A stretch of DNA of 64,000 nucleotides. Origin: CAZNPL01 sp964574815. Lineage in GTDB: Bacteria > Planctomycetota > Phycisphaerae > UBA1845. The stretch is from contig CAZNPL010000014.1 of the NCBI GenBank assembly GCA_964574815.1, forward strand, positions 1 to 64,000, in the 5' to 3' direction. A program made the position numbers and the translations under genes. Positions 18,673 through 27,488 of the stretch are shown here, piece by piece. Numbering within the stretch: the stretch's first letter is position 1; each line of letters opens with the position of its first letter. The notes under the pieces were generated by a model, which searched no databases, was not told the origin of the DNA, and was given only the letters and a program-made list of their open reading frames with translations.

Positions 18673-19146
18673 CTATGGGCGGGAGCGGGCTCGCTGCTTC
18701 GGGATGATCGCGATCGCTTCGGTCTCGACCAGAAGCTCGGGGCGACAGATCCGAGCTTCGACACATGTGCTTGCGGGCAGGGGGTCGAGCCCCTGCTCCC
18801 GGTAGAAAGCGTTGCGGACCTCGTTGAACTCATCGTAGTGGCGAAAGTCGGCCAGGTAACATGTCGTACGCACGACGTCGTGCCAGTCCGCCCCTTCGCT
18901 TTCCAAAAGTCCCGTGATATTGTCGAACATGCGGCGCGCCTGGGCCTTGAAGTCCCCGGGATGAATCGATTGACCGTCCTCATCGACGCTTGCCGTCCCG
19001 GAGATGAACAGCATCACGCAGTTGTCCAGCTCGGCGCGCATTCCGCGCGAGAACGACACTTTCTGCGGGTAATCGTAGGCTTCGCAGAGAACCGTCTTGT
19101 TTTCGATCGGCGTCTTGGTGATCCGTGGCTTATCTGTTGCACTCAT
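18673..19146 (-). CDS. RidA/YjgF/UK114-family protein
   Basis: This 157-residue protein has the RidA fold signatures. They are FISGTASVDEDGQSIHPGDFKAQARRMFDNI in the first half, a middle VVRTTCYLADFRHYDEFNEV, and the C-terminal PASTCVEARICRPELLVETEAIAI with the Arg that binds the substrate carboxylate in RidA enamine deaminases. Canonical RidA is about 130 residues; this one has a short N-terminal extension. The family removes reactive enamines and imines such as 2-aminoacrylate, but many subgroups have other or unknown activities. The first extension residues include MSATDKPRITKTPIENKTVLCEAYDYP, so the branch is not the classic one. It is the last of the minus-strand genes before a 730-bp gap. 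Confidence 0.88.
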   Translation of the reverse strand: MSATDKPRITKTPIENKTVLCEAYDYPQKVSFSRGMRAELDNCVMLFISGTASVDEDGQSIHPGDFKAQARRMFDNITGLLESEGADWHDVVRTTCYLADFRHYDEFNEVRNAFYREQGLDPLPASTCVEARICRPELLVETEAIAIIPKQRARSRP

Positions 19147-19875
19147 CGTCCGGTTGGACCTCTAAAACGAGCGACATTGCCAGCTCGCGACCCTGTGGTT
19201 CATTCCACTGGCATGGAACGGTTTACCCCGGGATTCCGACCTGCCGAGTGCCACGCAGCCCTCCCCCACCCCCATTCTTATTTTCGGCGAAAACCGAAAT
19301 CTTGCCACCGCCGCTCAAGCCTCGTGGCCACCGATCGCCATCCCGGTCGGCGGGCCTTAAGCGTCGTGGCGTGAGACCGGTCCCGGCCACCCTCCGCCGC
19401 AGTCCGTTAAACATCGTCCCATCCCCGCGGGCGCCCGAAATGCTAATTTGGGGGCAAACGAGGCACACCAGAGACGACTGCGACGCACCGGCACAGCCAT
19501 GCCGGGAACCCGTCGCTGCGAAATAAACAGCCGGAGTGGAGCGTTATCGGGAGCGGGTCCGCCCGCCGACTCGTGGCACGTGGTTTGCCCGTCACTTACC
19601 GGGCATTCGACAGCGAATACAGGCGGGTCCACACGGAGCCGATCGGCTAAAATATCGGGGGGTGAAAGCATGCTCGCGCACCATCGGATCAAGATGGCCA
19701 TGACATCTCGTGGCCTGATCCTGCCACTGCGCACTCCCCGCCCTGGGAAAATGCGTTCAAGCCTCAAGAGTCAAATGACACCTTATTCGAAGCGTCTTTG
19801 GCGAACGCAATCACCTCGGCGTGAGCTCTTGATCCTTGGAAGTCGTGACTCGTTCGCCGGCGAGGAGAAGAAGGC
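19147..19875. other. Long intergenic region, nothing recognised
   Basis: This 730-bp stretch separates the RidA-like gene (minus) from the multihaem cytochrome (plus) and must contain both promoters. A small imperfect stem, TTTCGG pairing with CCGAAA, lies at 19282-19299. A reading frame at 19448-19879 has no ribosome site or recognisable sequence and is not called. Confidence 0.4.
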
Positions 19876-22209
19876 ATGATTCGAACGGTCAACGTGACGG
19901 CCGCCGTGCTTGCGGCCAGCCTTACGATCGGTGTCTTGGAAGTGGCAACGGGCATTGCCGGGCACCCCGCAGGCCTTTTCGAAATTGATCCCAATGCGCT
20001 CGAGCCTGTTCATCAAGCCGGACCGCTTCCGGCGGCCGCGGATGCCGTTCAATTCGCAACCACGGGCGACATCGACGACGACGGTTGGGTAGGCCTGTCC
20101 GACTTCGGTGGGTTCCACGATTGTACCGCAGGGCCCGGTGAAGCGCCGGCACCGACGCCGCCGCTCACGGCCCAGCAGTGTCTTGACGCCTTCGATCGCG
20201 ACGGGGACCAGGATGTCGACCTCACGGATCTGGCCACACTCCAGACGCTTCGTGGCCACGTCCCGTTTCCCTTGAGGGACTACCAGGGCAACGTCATCCG
20301 ATTGATGTCGCAGGCCCCGTACAGCGGCCGGCAGACGTGCGCCGTGGGCGGGTGCCACGACGTGGATCACATCACCAACGGGTTCCTGTTTCAGCAGGGC
20401 CGCACGGACTTGGCGGGCAACATCATCATGAAGGACGACTACTGGGGCGACGGGCGGGATTGGATCAAGAGCCCTGCTCGATACGGCACCTGGGGTCAGT
20501 CGTTCGTGCGGCTGCTGGCCGGCAAGCAGTTCGACGGTCCGTCTGACATCGATCAGGGCGCGTTCGAATGGGTACGGGGATGCAGCGGCTGCCATCCGGG
20601 CGGAGGCCCCGGCGAGTACGACCGCGACGGCGTGCTGTTTTATGATGCCGTAAGCGGGCTGACGGGGTGGGAGTTCCTCGGCACGGATCCGGCTCTGGAC
20701 GGCGATTACGCGGATCTGAACACCGCCACCGGCGAACTAAGCGTCGCTCCCTGGGAGGTGACGGGCGTGTCAGGGCCCGACTGCCTGATGTGTCACCGTC
20801 GAAACCGCACCATTGTCGACGGCAGCGATATGAACTTCGGATGGCGCCGCGGGGTGCTCGGCGCCGGCGCCGGTTTACAGGACGATTACGGGCAACCCGT
20901 TCCTGCGTTTGCGGCCGCCGGATCGGCCGGGCAGGGCTGGTTTTCACACCTTGATCTGGCGAGCAGCCCGTCGCGGTTGCAGATCAGCTATTGCGAGGCT
21001 GTAGGACGGGGCGAGCTGAGTTTCGCAAGCGACGGCTCGGTCCTGTTGCCGAACCGGTTCATCGCCCGGCCTCCGCGCGATCGGGCCTGTATTGTGTGTC
21101 ACCCGATTTCGGTCGTCTGGGGTGCAACCTGGTTCGACGAGCGCGACGTGATGTTCGCAGGGCTGAATCGCCGGAGCGACGACGACCCCACCAACGACAT
21201 TCCCGACGACCAGGCCACGACCTGCGTCCAATGCCATCCCGGCGGGCTGCACCACAACTTCGCGAAGGGCAACAGCTTCCAGATCCAGTGGCGCAACGAG
21301 GCCGATTACGATCGACTCCGCTCATGCCGAAGCTGTCATCTGGAAGGCAGCGAGGACCGGCACCCGGATGCCCCGGTCGTGCCGGGCGAGGTGCTGGTCC
21401 ATCATGCGGGCACGGGCGAGAACGGCCCGATGCAGACGATGTCCTGCCAGGCGTGTCACATCCCCTATGCTTTGACTGAGGCGGTGCTGTTTCGGGACAT
21501 CACCGTGGGAGGCGCGGTCGGAACGACGTCTCAATACTACTCGGCCGATCCGATCGATCCGACCAGCGAGGACAAGACCCGGTGGTATCCGGCGCTGGAG
21601 TGGAAAGTCGACAGCGACGGCGTGCGTCGCTTGTTCCCGGCCAATGTCTGGATCAACATTTATTGGGGCGACTGGGATCAGAACGGAACGCCTGAAGATC
21701 TGAGCGACGACGTGATCTCGCCCATCAAGACTTGGCGTGTGAGCCAGGTCATTGATCCTGATCCGCTGTTGATTGTGAACGACGATAACGGGGATGGAAA
21801 GCCCGAGATCAACACGCCGGCGGAGATGCGGGCGTATTTCGAGAAGCTCAAGTTGCCGGACAGCCACGGCGTACCGGTGGCGACAAACCCCGTCATGGTC
21901 AAGGGTGTTTACGTCTGGTACGAAGACCCGGAAACACCCGACGGCGTGAACTTCTTCGAGCACGAAGGGACCGGCATTCCGATCACCCGGTATCCCTACC
22001 GCTGGGGCATGGACCACAACGTCCTGGCCGCATCTGAGGCCTGGGGGGCGGTGAATCCGCCCGACTACGGGTGCGACGACTGCCACTTTACCGGGCTTTA
22101 CGAGTCGCCGGTTTTCGACCGGAAGATCCTGGTCGATCCGTACGGCCCCGACGGCCAGCCCGAGTACCGGACGTTGCGTGAGATGCTACCGGACGTGACG
22201 CCGCCGTAG
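19876..22209 (+). CDS. Exported multihaem (eight-motif) cytochrome c with EF-hand-like N-terminal segment
   Basis: This 777-residue protein has a signal-like N-terminus and seven CXXCH haem sites at about 236, 303, 405, 450, 484, 524 and 733. An eighth possible site is a CX4CH, CAVGGCH, at about 155. Residues 64-127 form a pair of Ca-binding loops (DIDDDGWVGLSDF and DRDGDQDVDLTDL), the dockerin/EF-hand-like module of planctomycete surface proteins, here near the N-terminus rather than at the end. Between haem 7 and haem 8 lies a 200-residue domain with YWGDWDQNGTPEDL. AGAAGG lies directly before the ATG. Such proteins carry electrons or catalyse redox reactions of nitrogen or sulfur compounds outside the cytoplasm. 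I could not place it in a known octahaem enzyme family. Confidence 0.85.
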   Translation: MIRTVNVTAAVLAASLTIGVLEVATGIAGHPAGLFEIDPNALEPVHQAGPLPAAADAVQFATTGDIDDDGWVGLSDFGGFHDCTAGPGEAPAPTPPLTAQQCLDAFDRDGDQDVDLTDLATLQTLRGHVPFPLRDYQGNVIRLMSQAPYSGRQTCAVGGCHDVDHITNGFLFQQGRTDLAGNIIMKDDYWGDGRDWIKSPARYGTWGQSFVRLLAGKQFDGPSDIDQGAFEWVRGCSGCHPGGGPGEYDRDGVLFYDAVSGLTGWEFLGTDPALDGDYADLNTATGELSVAPWEVTGVSGPDCLMCHRRNRTIVDGSDMNFGWRRGVLGAGAGLQDDYGQPVPAFAAAGSAGQGWFSHLDLASSPSRLQISYCEAVGRGELSFASDGSVLLPNRFIARPPRDRACIVCHPISVVWGATWFDERDVMFAGLNRRSDDDPTNDIPDDQATTCVQCHPGGLHHNFAKGNSFQIQWRNEADYDRLRSCRSCHLEGSEDRHPDAPVVPGEVLVHHAGTGENGPMQTMSCQACHIPYALTEAVLFRDITVGGAVGTTSQYYSADPIDPTSEDKTRWYPALEWKVDSDGVRRLFPANVWINIYWGDWDQNGTPEDLSDDVISPIKTWRVSQVIDPDPLLIVNDDNGDGKPEINTPAEMRAYFEKLKLPDSHGVPVATNPVMVKGVYVWYEDPETPDGVNFFEHEGTGIPITRYPYRWGMDHNVLAASEAWGAVNPPDYGCDDCHFTGLYESPVFDRKILVDPYGPDGQPEYRTLREMLPDVTPP

Positions 22210-22605
22210 AGCATATGCGGGCGGCTCGGGAGCGGTGCCTATTCGGAAGACTCCGGAGTTGCGAAGCGGTCCGGCGAAAAGGGCGAAAAGGGAGAATACG
22301 GCCAAGCAGGTCGGGGGACCGTAGGAGGCGTGGCGATATCGAATGGGAGTGTGTTTGATTCGGAGTTGCTTTTGAAAAGCCCCGTACAAGCGGTTTGGAG
22401 GGGACCTTCTCGGCTCGGGCGTCCGCGAGGGGCAGCCTTACCGGCTGCGATGGCGGCGGCAGCCGCCGGCCGGTGATTCCGGCCGTGAAGGGCGAAAAAG
22501 TGACGTACGGGTGGACGAAACGGAAGTGGATTCGTGATATACTCCATCATTAGGGGTGAAACCTTTTTCATGCGCGCCCCTGAGACAAGGGGAGGGAAGT
22601 ACACC
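22210..22605. other. Intergenic region with overlapping GC-rich hairpins
   Basis: A hairpin CGGCCGG-TGATT-CCGGCCG lies at 22467-22485 and overlaps a second palindrome, CGGCGGCAGCCGCCG, at 22454-22468. They share bases 22467-22468, so both cannot form fully. No T-tract follows, so a classic terminator is unlikely. The remainder shows no gene. Confidence 0.45.
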
Positions 22606-25035
22606 ATGAGAGTCAAGATCGTTGTGATGTGCGGCGCCATGGCCGCGGGATTGCTGTGCGCTCCGGCCGATTCGATTGCTGAGCAGCTCTGGAGCGTCGA
22701 TCGCGGCCGCGCTACCTTGATGCTCAACCACCAGCCGCTCGAGGAGTTGGGCGTATTCGTTTCCGAGGCCGACACCCAAGCCTCGTCGGGCAAGTTGTTT
22801 TCGGTCATCGAGTCCCGCGTGCTTCCGCATTCCGGGATGACGTACGAGGTCGTTGATCGCGGGATCACGAACCTGTTCGGCGAGACGCTTCAAATCAATC
22901 CCGGCGTGAGGATCCTTGCGCCGACGGGCGAATACGTCGTCACCGAAGTGACGGTGCTTTACCAGAATCCGAGCTATGGCGATGCCGTCGAACGTGAGCG
23001 GCAACTGAAGGCGGGCGAAGTCGAACAGGCCGACGCCCCGACGCTTCTCCTTACCGACATCAAGCGGAGCTTCGACTGGCGCAGCCCGAAACTGAAGATC
23101 TTCAGTCGTGCACTGAAGATTTCCGGTCCTCTGGCACGAGCGCTCGGTAACCCCGAATTGGCCGACGTTCCGTTGGGGTCGGCCATGTTGACGCTCGAGA
23201 CGCACTGGATCGATGGTGAAGAGCCGGCGACGCCCGAAGCCGTGTCGGAATCCGCGCCCGCCGGCGAGATTGGCCCGGACGTCAGCTTCTGCCAGCTCTA
23301 CGATCTTCTGCAGTACGGTCGAAAAGGGGATATCGTGGGCTTGTCCGTCGCGACCACGTCGTGGAACCTGGGCGACGAGCCGGTGGACTGGATCGGCTTT
23401 CCCAGCAACAGGCATCCCTTCATCATCATGAATCTTTATCGGCTCAAGGACGACCGGTTCGAGCAGATCGGCCAATCGTGGATCAAACACGCCTTTTGTG
23501 CTCTGGACAACACCCAGTGCGGCGGGACGTGTGTCCCGACGGGTTGCAACTCGTTGAACGTCAACTGTACCGACACGTATTCGTCCTCCTTGAACGCGTC
23601 CCGTGGGAGTCTTGGACCGCGGTATGAGGTCAATCCCTGGACGGGGGCCTGGAATGCGGCCACGTCCCACCTGGCTCAAGGCACGCACGCGCATGACGAG
23701 ATCGAGCATCGCCTCCAGGTGCACGATGCCGACCTTGATCCGCTGCTGAACCTGGGGGCCACTTACTTCGTCGAGAGCTTTTATTGCGCCTACGACGACG
23801 TCAATGCGATGAACAGCGTCGCCTGGAAACCGGTCACCCCCTTCCGGGTCGAAGACCCCGACGACCCTGACTTCTTCTACGAATTCTGGTTCTTCGAGAT
23901 GACCGACAACCTGGTGTTTCCCAACATCGGCTGGGCGATCGACGCCTGGGAGGGGGCGTCTCAGGCGCTTCTGGCACAGGAGATCCCCGTCGTCGAGTTC
24001 GAGTCGCCGGACGGAAGGTGCGTCCTGGCCACCAAAGTGACCGAGTTGCCCGGCGGCGGGCGATGGCATTACGAATACGCCCTGCTGAACGTTGACATGG
24101 ATCGACAGGTCGGCTCCTTCTCGCTTCCGCTGCCGCCGGGGGCTTCGCTGACGAACATCGGCTTCCACGCGGTCGAGTCGCATGACGAGCCGTTTTCCAA
24201 TGATCCGTGGACTGTGAACGTGACGACGGACTCGATCACCTGGTCGACAGAATTCAATCCGCTGCGCTGGGGGACTCTGTACAACTTCCGGTTCGACGCC
24301 GATCTGCCGCCGGGAGACGGCACCGTGACACTGGGGCTGCACAAGCCCGGCACGCCGGAGGTGGTGACGGGCACGACGCAGGTTCCGTCGCTGTTCGGGC
24401 CCTACATCGTTCACGGCAGGGCGGGCGATTCATTCCAGACCTGCGGGTTCAGCGGGTACATTGATCCCCGGGCGGAGAGCATCACCGGCGACGTCGTCAA
24501 CACCGGGCTTACCGAGGTGACGCTTGTTTTCAGCGAACCGGTTCAAAGCCGCGGCGGAGCACCGCTTTCGACCAACAGTTTCCTTGTGCGGGAGACCGGT
24601 TCCGGAACGCCACCGACGATCGATGCCGTCTCGACGACCGACAATCAGACGGTAACACTCGTGTTCGACCGGGTGATCACGCCGCAGGAGTGGACTACCG
24701 TCCAGTGCAAGGTGCAGAACATGGCCGGTATTCCCGTCGAGAACCAGGGCGACCTCGGTCCGGGCGTTCCGGAGCCCGACCGCATCGACTTCGGCTTCCT
24801 GCCCGCCGACGTCAACCAGGACGGGCTTGTTGCGCCGGTCGATCTGATCAGATTCCGGCAGTACATCGCCGGGACGGACGAGCCGGCGGCCGGCATCCTC
24901 GCGGACTATATCGATACGAATCGAGACGGGATGGTGAGCCCTTCGGATCTGCTCGATTTCCGCCAGTTGCTGGCGGGCACGGGGGAGGCCACCAAGGTCT
25001 GGGCGGGGCAGTCCATGAACAATCCGCAGCCGTAG
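22606..25035 (+). CDS. Secreted protein with C-terminal type I dockerin-like module
   Basis: The start at 22606, not 22534, is chosen because GGAGGG lies nine bases upstream and the residues from here form a signal peptide (VKIVVMCGAMAAGLLCAPADSIA). The protein has 809 residues. The first three quarters show no family I recognise. They include a Cys-rich patch (CALDNTQCGGTCVPTGCNSL) and a fibronectin-like stretch ending in DADLPPGDGTVTLGL. Around 610-720 there is an Ig-like region with VTLVFSEPVQSRGG, like bacterial SbsA/Big_5 domains. The end has two EF-hand loops, DVNQDGLVAPVDLIRFRQ and DTNRDGMVSPSDLLDFRQ, the dockerin pattern. In planctomycetes such tails are common but no cellulosome is implied. 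Its function is unknown. Confidence 0.78.
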   Translation: MRVKIVVMCGAMAAGLLCAPADSIAEQLWSVDRGRATLMLNHQPLEELGVFVSEADTQASSGKLFSVIESRVLPHSGMTYEVVDRGITNLFGETLQINPGVRILAPTGEYVVTEVTVLYQNPSYGDAVERERQLKAGEVEQADAPTLLLTDIKRSFDWRSPKLKIFSRALKISGPLARALGNPELADVPLGSAMLTLETHWIDGEEPATPEAVSESAPAGEIGPDVSFCQLYDLLQYGRKGDIVGLSVATTSWNLGDEPVDWIGFPSNRHPFIIMNLYRLKDDRFEQIGQSWIKHAFCALDNTQCGGTCVPTGCNSLNVNCTDTYSSSLNASRGSLGPRYEVNPWTGAWNAATSHLAQGTHAHDEIEHRLQVHDADLDPLLNLGATYFVESFYCAYDDVNAMNSVAWKPVTPFRVEDPDDPDFFYEFWFFEMTDNLVFPNIGWAIDAWEGASQALLAQEIPVVEFESPDGRCVLATKVTELPGGGRWHYEYALLNVDMDRQVGSFSLPLPPGASLTNIGFHAVESHDEPFSNDPWTVNVTTDSITWSTEFNPLRWGTLYNFRFDADLPPGDGTVTLGLHKPGTPEVVTGTTQVPSLFGPYIVHGRAGDSFQTCGFSGYIDPRAESITGDVVNTGLTEVTLVFSEPVQSRGGAPLSTNSFLVRETGSGTPPTIDAVSTTDNQTVTLVFDRVITPQEWTTVQCKVQNMAGIPVENQGDLGPGVPEPDRIDFGFLPADVNQDGLVAPVDLIRFRQYIAGTDEPAAGILADYIDTNRDGMVSPSDLLDFRQLLAGTGEATKVWAGQSMNNPQP

Positions 25036-25153
25036 GGTGCTCTCGAAAGGAATCGAGCAGCCTTGCGTTCCCCCGCGGGGCGAAAGTAAAGCACCAGGCC
25101 AGCAGTGTCCGCAGGGCGTCGATCTGCGCCTTCGGTCGGCGCCCGCGATTCAT

Positions 25154-27487
25154 TCAGGGCGCGGGGCGGGACAACGGCTCGTAGTGCCAGCGATCTCCCT
25201 CCAGACGGGCCACGCCGCCGTGTGACAGGGCGCGAAGTGCGTCGCGAACAGCGGACGGCTCGGTGCCGCCCAGTTCAATTCCAGCCAGAAGCCATAACGT
25301 TGCGCGGAAGGAGTTGTACGCGTCCGGGCCGGGAGGGCGCTTGAAGCGCTCTTCGACCTGTTTCGCGAACGTTTCGGCGTCGGTTTGCCCTGCGTACGCG
25401 ATGGGCGTGTACGCGGCGATTACGGGGCCGGGATCGCTGCCGGCGTGCTCGACGAACTCGCGGCATACGATTGAGTCGCTGCCTACGAAGACCTGGTCCA
25501 TCCCCGCGGCCCGCAGTCGGCGCAAGACGGTGGCCGATGTCGGTGCGTCGGCCCACATGAAGACCGCGTCGAGGTCTGCCGATCGCAACGCCCCGCGCAC
25601 TTCCTCCCAGCCGCCTTCGGGCGTCTCGAGCTTGACGTCCGCGGTCCAGCTTCGGCCGGCCGCCTTCATGCAGCGGTCCCAAGGGCAATCCTGGCCGGCG
25701 GCAGCGCGGCCCGGCGTGCGAAGGATGCCGAGGCGTGAAGCGCTGTGCTTCTGTTTGATGTACTTTAGTACGTTGGCATATGGCGTCATCGGGTTTTGCG
25801 GCGGGCGGAAGATCCAGCCGCTCAGCTTCTCGTCAATCGTCGGCGCGGTTTCCGCCGCGTTCACGATCGGCACTTCGATGCGCTGCGCCGCCACCGAACG
25901 GATGCGGCGACCCGGCGTGATGTATTGCACGACTCCGACTGCGCCCCATTTCCGCGTCGTGTGAATGATCTCGTCCTCGATGGTGCCCCAGCCGTAGCGG
26001 GCGAAGGTATATGCCTCCGGGAAATCCACGAGCCCGAAGGGCCTGTGACCGCGGTAGCCGCCACGCGCGTTGACGCCCTCGATGGCGAGGCGAACGGCGG
26101 CCATGTCGACATACCCTTCCCAGGTTTCGGGGCGTTTTGTGTCGCCTTCGAGCGGAATCGGCCGCATGGCCGAGCCGGCCGCGATGAGCACTTCGCCGGG
26201 GGTGTCCGCGTTGCCGTCATGAAAGGGAATCTCGATCGCGTGGATGCCGTCGTTACTGTCGCAAGGCGCTTGCGGGTTGTGTCGAAGGTCGTCCTTGGGA
26301 GCATTCTGAGGCGACAGCTCGTTCCAACGTTCGGCGCCGACGCCGCGTGCGAGTCCGCCGACCGTTCCGAGCCATACGTCTTTTCCCTGGAAGGCGACGG
26401 TGCGGACGTCGCCATGGGGGATGGTCGGCAATCCGTCGAGCGTGTCTACTGTTTCTCCTTTGCGACGGACAACGATGCGTCCTTCGCCGGTCTTGTCGCA
26501 GCGAAGATAGGAGACCCAGGTTTCGCTTTCCCAATCGGCGAGCGCGTGCACGCCGTCGCTCGTGGCGAGCCAGGCCTCGTCCGCATTGCGGGCCGCCAGC
26601 GCGTGAACGATGCGGCAGGGGCGCTTTTCTGCGTCCGGGATGGGCGACGATTGCCACTTTCCGGTCGCCTTCCTGCGATAAAGCAAACTCTTTGACGCCC
26701 ACCAAAGCGTCTTCTCCGCGTGGGCGAAGCGCATGGGCAGCCTTGCGGCGGCCGCGGACACGGTGGGGCGCTTGTTGGCGTCGGACGCGAGGAGACCGAG
26801 CTCGTCGGGCGCAGGGCGGGCGGCGCCCTCGACGTAGGGCCAGTCACCTGTCGATTCGTCCAGGTATCGCAGTCCTTCGCACCAGCATCCGGCGTAGATG
26901 CTCCGGTCGCCGTCCGTATCGATCCAGAGGTCCAGGACGGCCGTTTCCGCGCGATCGCCGCGGCGCTGGAGGTGGAGCTTCCACGCGTCGGCGGCGGGGT
27001 CGAAGACGCTGATACCGCCGTTGTTCGCCGACCAGATCCGGCCCTCGTGCACGACCAGGTCGAAGACCAGGTCGCCGGCGAGGCCGCTGTTGAACTGATC
27101 AAATCGGTCGAACCGACCTGCGCTGAGTCGCACGAGGCCTGCGCCCCACGTACCCAGCCAGAGGTCCTTGGTTTTGGGCTGGGTGGCGATGGCGCTCACG
27201 ACCGGCCAGGGGAGCCCGTCAGCGGTGGTCCAGCTTTTCCAATTTCGGCCGTCGAATCGGGCGAGGCCGGCAGCGGTTCCGACCCAGAGCGCGTCATCGG
27301 CGACGTGGAGGGTCCAGACGTGATCGTCCGGCAGTCCGTCGTCTCGGTCGAACGTCTGCCAGTTGCGGTAGATGTACGGTTGTTTTGAGGAACGGACCTG
27401 CTGCGCCGCCGCACTGGAGGCGGCGGCCACGGCGCAGGCGGCCAGCAGGACGAAGCGCAGTGATCCCGCACGTGCTCGCTTTACCAT
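25154..27487 (-). CDS. Two-component-regulator propeller fused to a type I periplasmic binding protein
   Basis: This 777-residue exported protein (signal peptide up to AAAQQ, about 29) joins two modules rarely seen together. Residues 35-400 are a regulator-propeller of the kind found in hybrid sensor kinases, with repeats such as DGLPDDHVWTLHVADDALWVGTAAGLARFDG. Residues 430-770 resemble a type I periplasmic ligand-binding domain of branched-chain amino-acid transporters: EVLIAAGSAM, MAAVRLAIEGVNARGG, AVGVVQYITPGR, IVNAAETAPTID, DQVFVGSDSIVCREF. There is no transmembrane helix, kinase or transporter partner. Its ATG follows the stop of the six-haem cytochrome gene after one base, so the two are translationally coupled. 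It may sense a small molecule related to that redox system. The ligand is unknown. Confidence 0.82.
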   Translation of the reverse strand: MVKRARAGSLRFVLLAACAVAAASSAAAQQVRSSKQPYIYRNWQTFDRDDGLPDDHVWTLHVADDALWVGTAAGLARFDGRNWKSWTTADGLPWPVVSAIATQPKTKDLWLGTWGAGLVRLSAGRFDRFDQFNSGLAGDLVFDLVVHEGRIWSANNGGISVFDPAADAWKLHLQRRGDRAETAVLDLWIDTDGDRSIYAGCWCEGLRYLDESTGDWPYVEGAARPAPDELGLLASDANKRPTVSAAAARLPMRFAHAEKTLWWASKSLLYRRKATGKWQSSPIPDAEKRPCRIVHALAARNADEAWLATSDGVHALADWESETWVSYLRCDKTGEGRIVVRRKGETVDTLDGLPTIPHGDVRTVAFQGKDVWLGTVGGLARGVGAERWNELSPQNAPKDDLRHNPQAPCDSNDGIHAIEIPFHDGNADTPGEVLIAAGSAMRPIPLEGDTKRPETWEGYVDMAAVRLAIEGVNARGGYRGHRPFGLVDFPEAYTFARYGWGTIEDEIIHTTRKWGAVGVVQYITPGRRIRSVAAQRIEVPIVNAAETAPTIDEKLSGWIFRPPQNPMTPYANVLKYIKQKHSASRLGILRTPGRAAAGQDCPWDRCMKAAGRSWTADVKLETPEGGWEEVRGALRSADLDAVFMWADAPTSATVLRRLRAAGMDQVFVGSDSIVCREFVEHAGSDPGPVIAAYTPIAYAGQTDAETFAKQVEERFKRPPGPDAYNSFRATLWLLAGIELGGTEPSAVRDALRALSHGGVARLEGDRWHYEPLSRPAP

Positions 27488-27488
27488 A

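Noticed and set aside
19448..19879. Plus-strand 143-codon frame before the multihaem gene.
   Set aside because: No ribosome site and a basic, Arg/Ser-rich composition like noncoding high-GC DNA.
22438..24414. Minus-strand 658-codon frame.
   Set aside because: Antisense shadow of the dockerin-tailed protein; Arg/Pro/His-rich composition typical of high-GC shadows.
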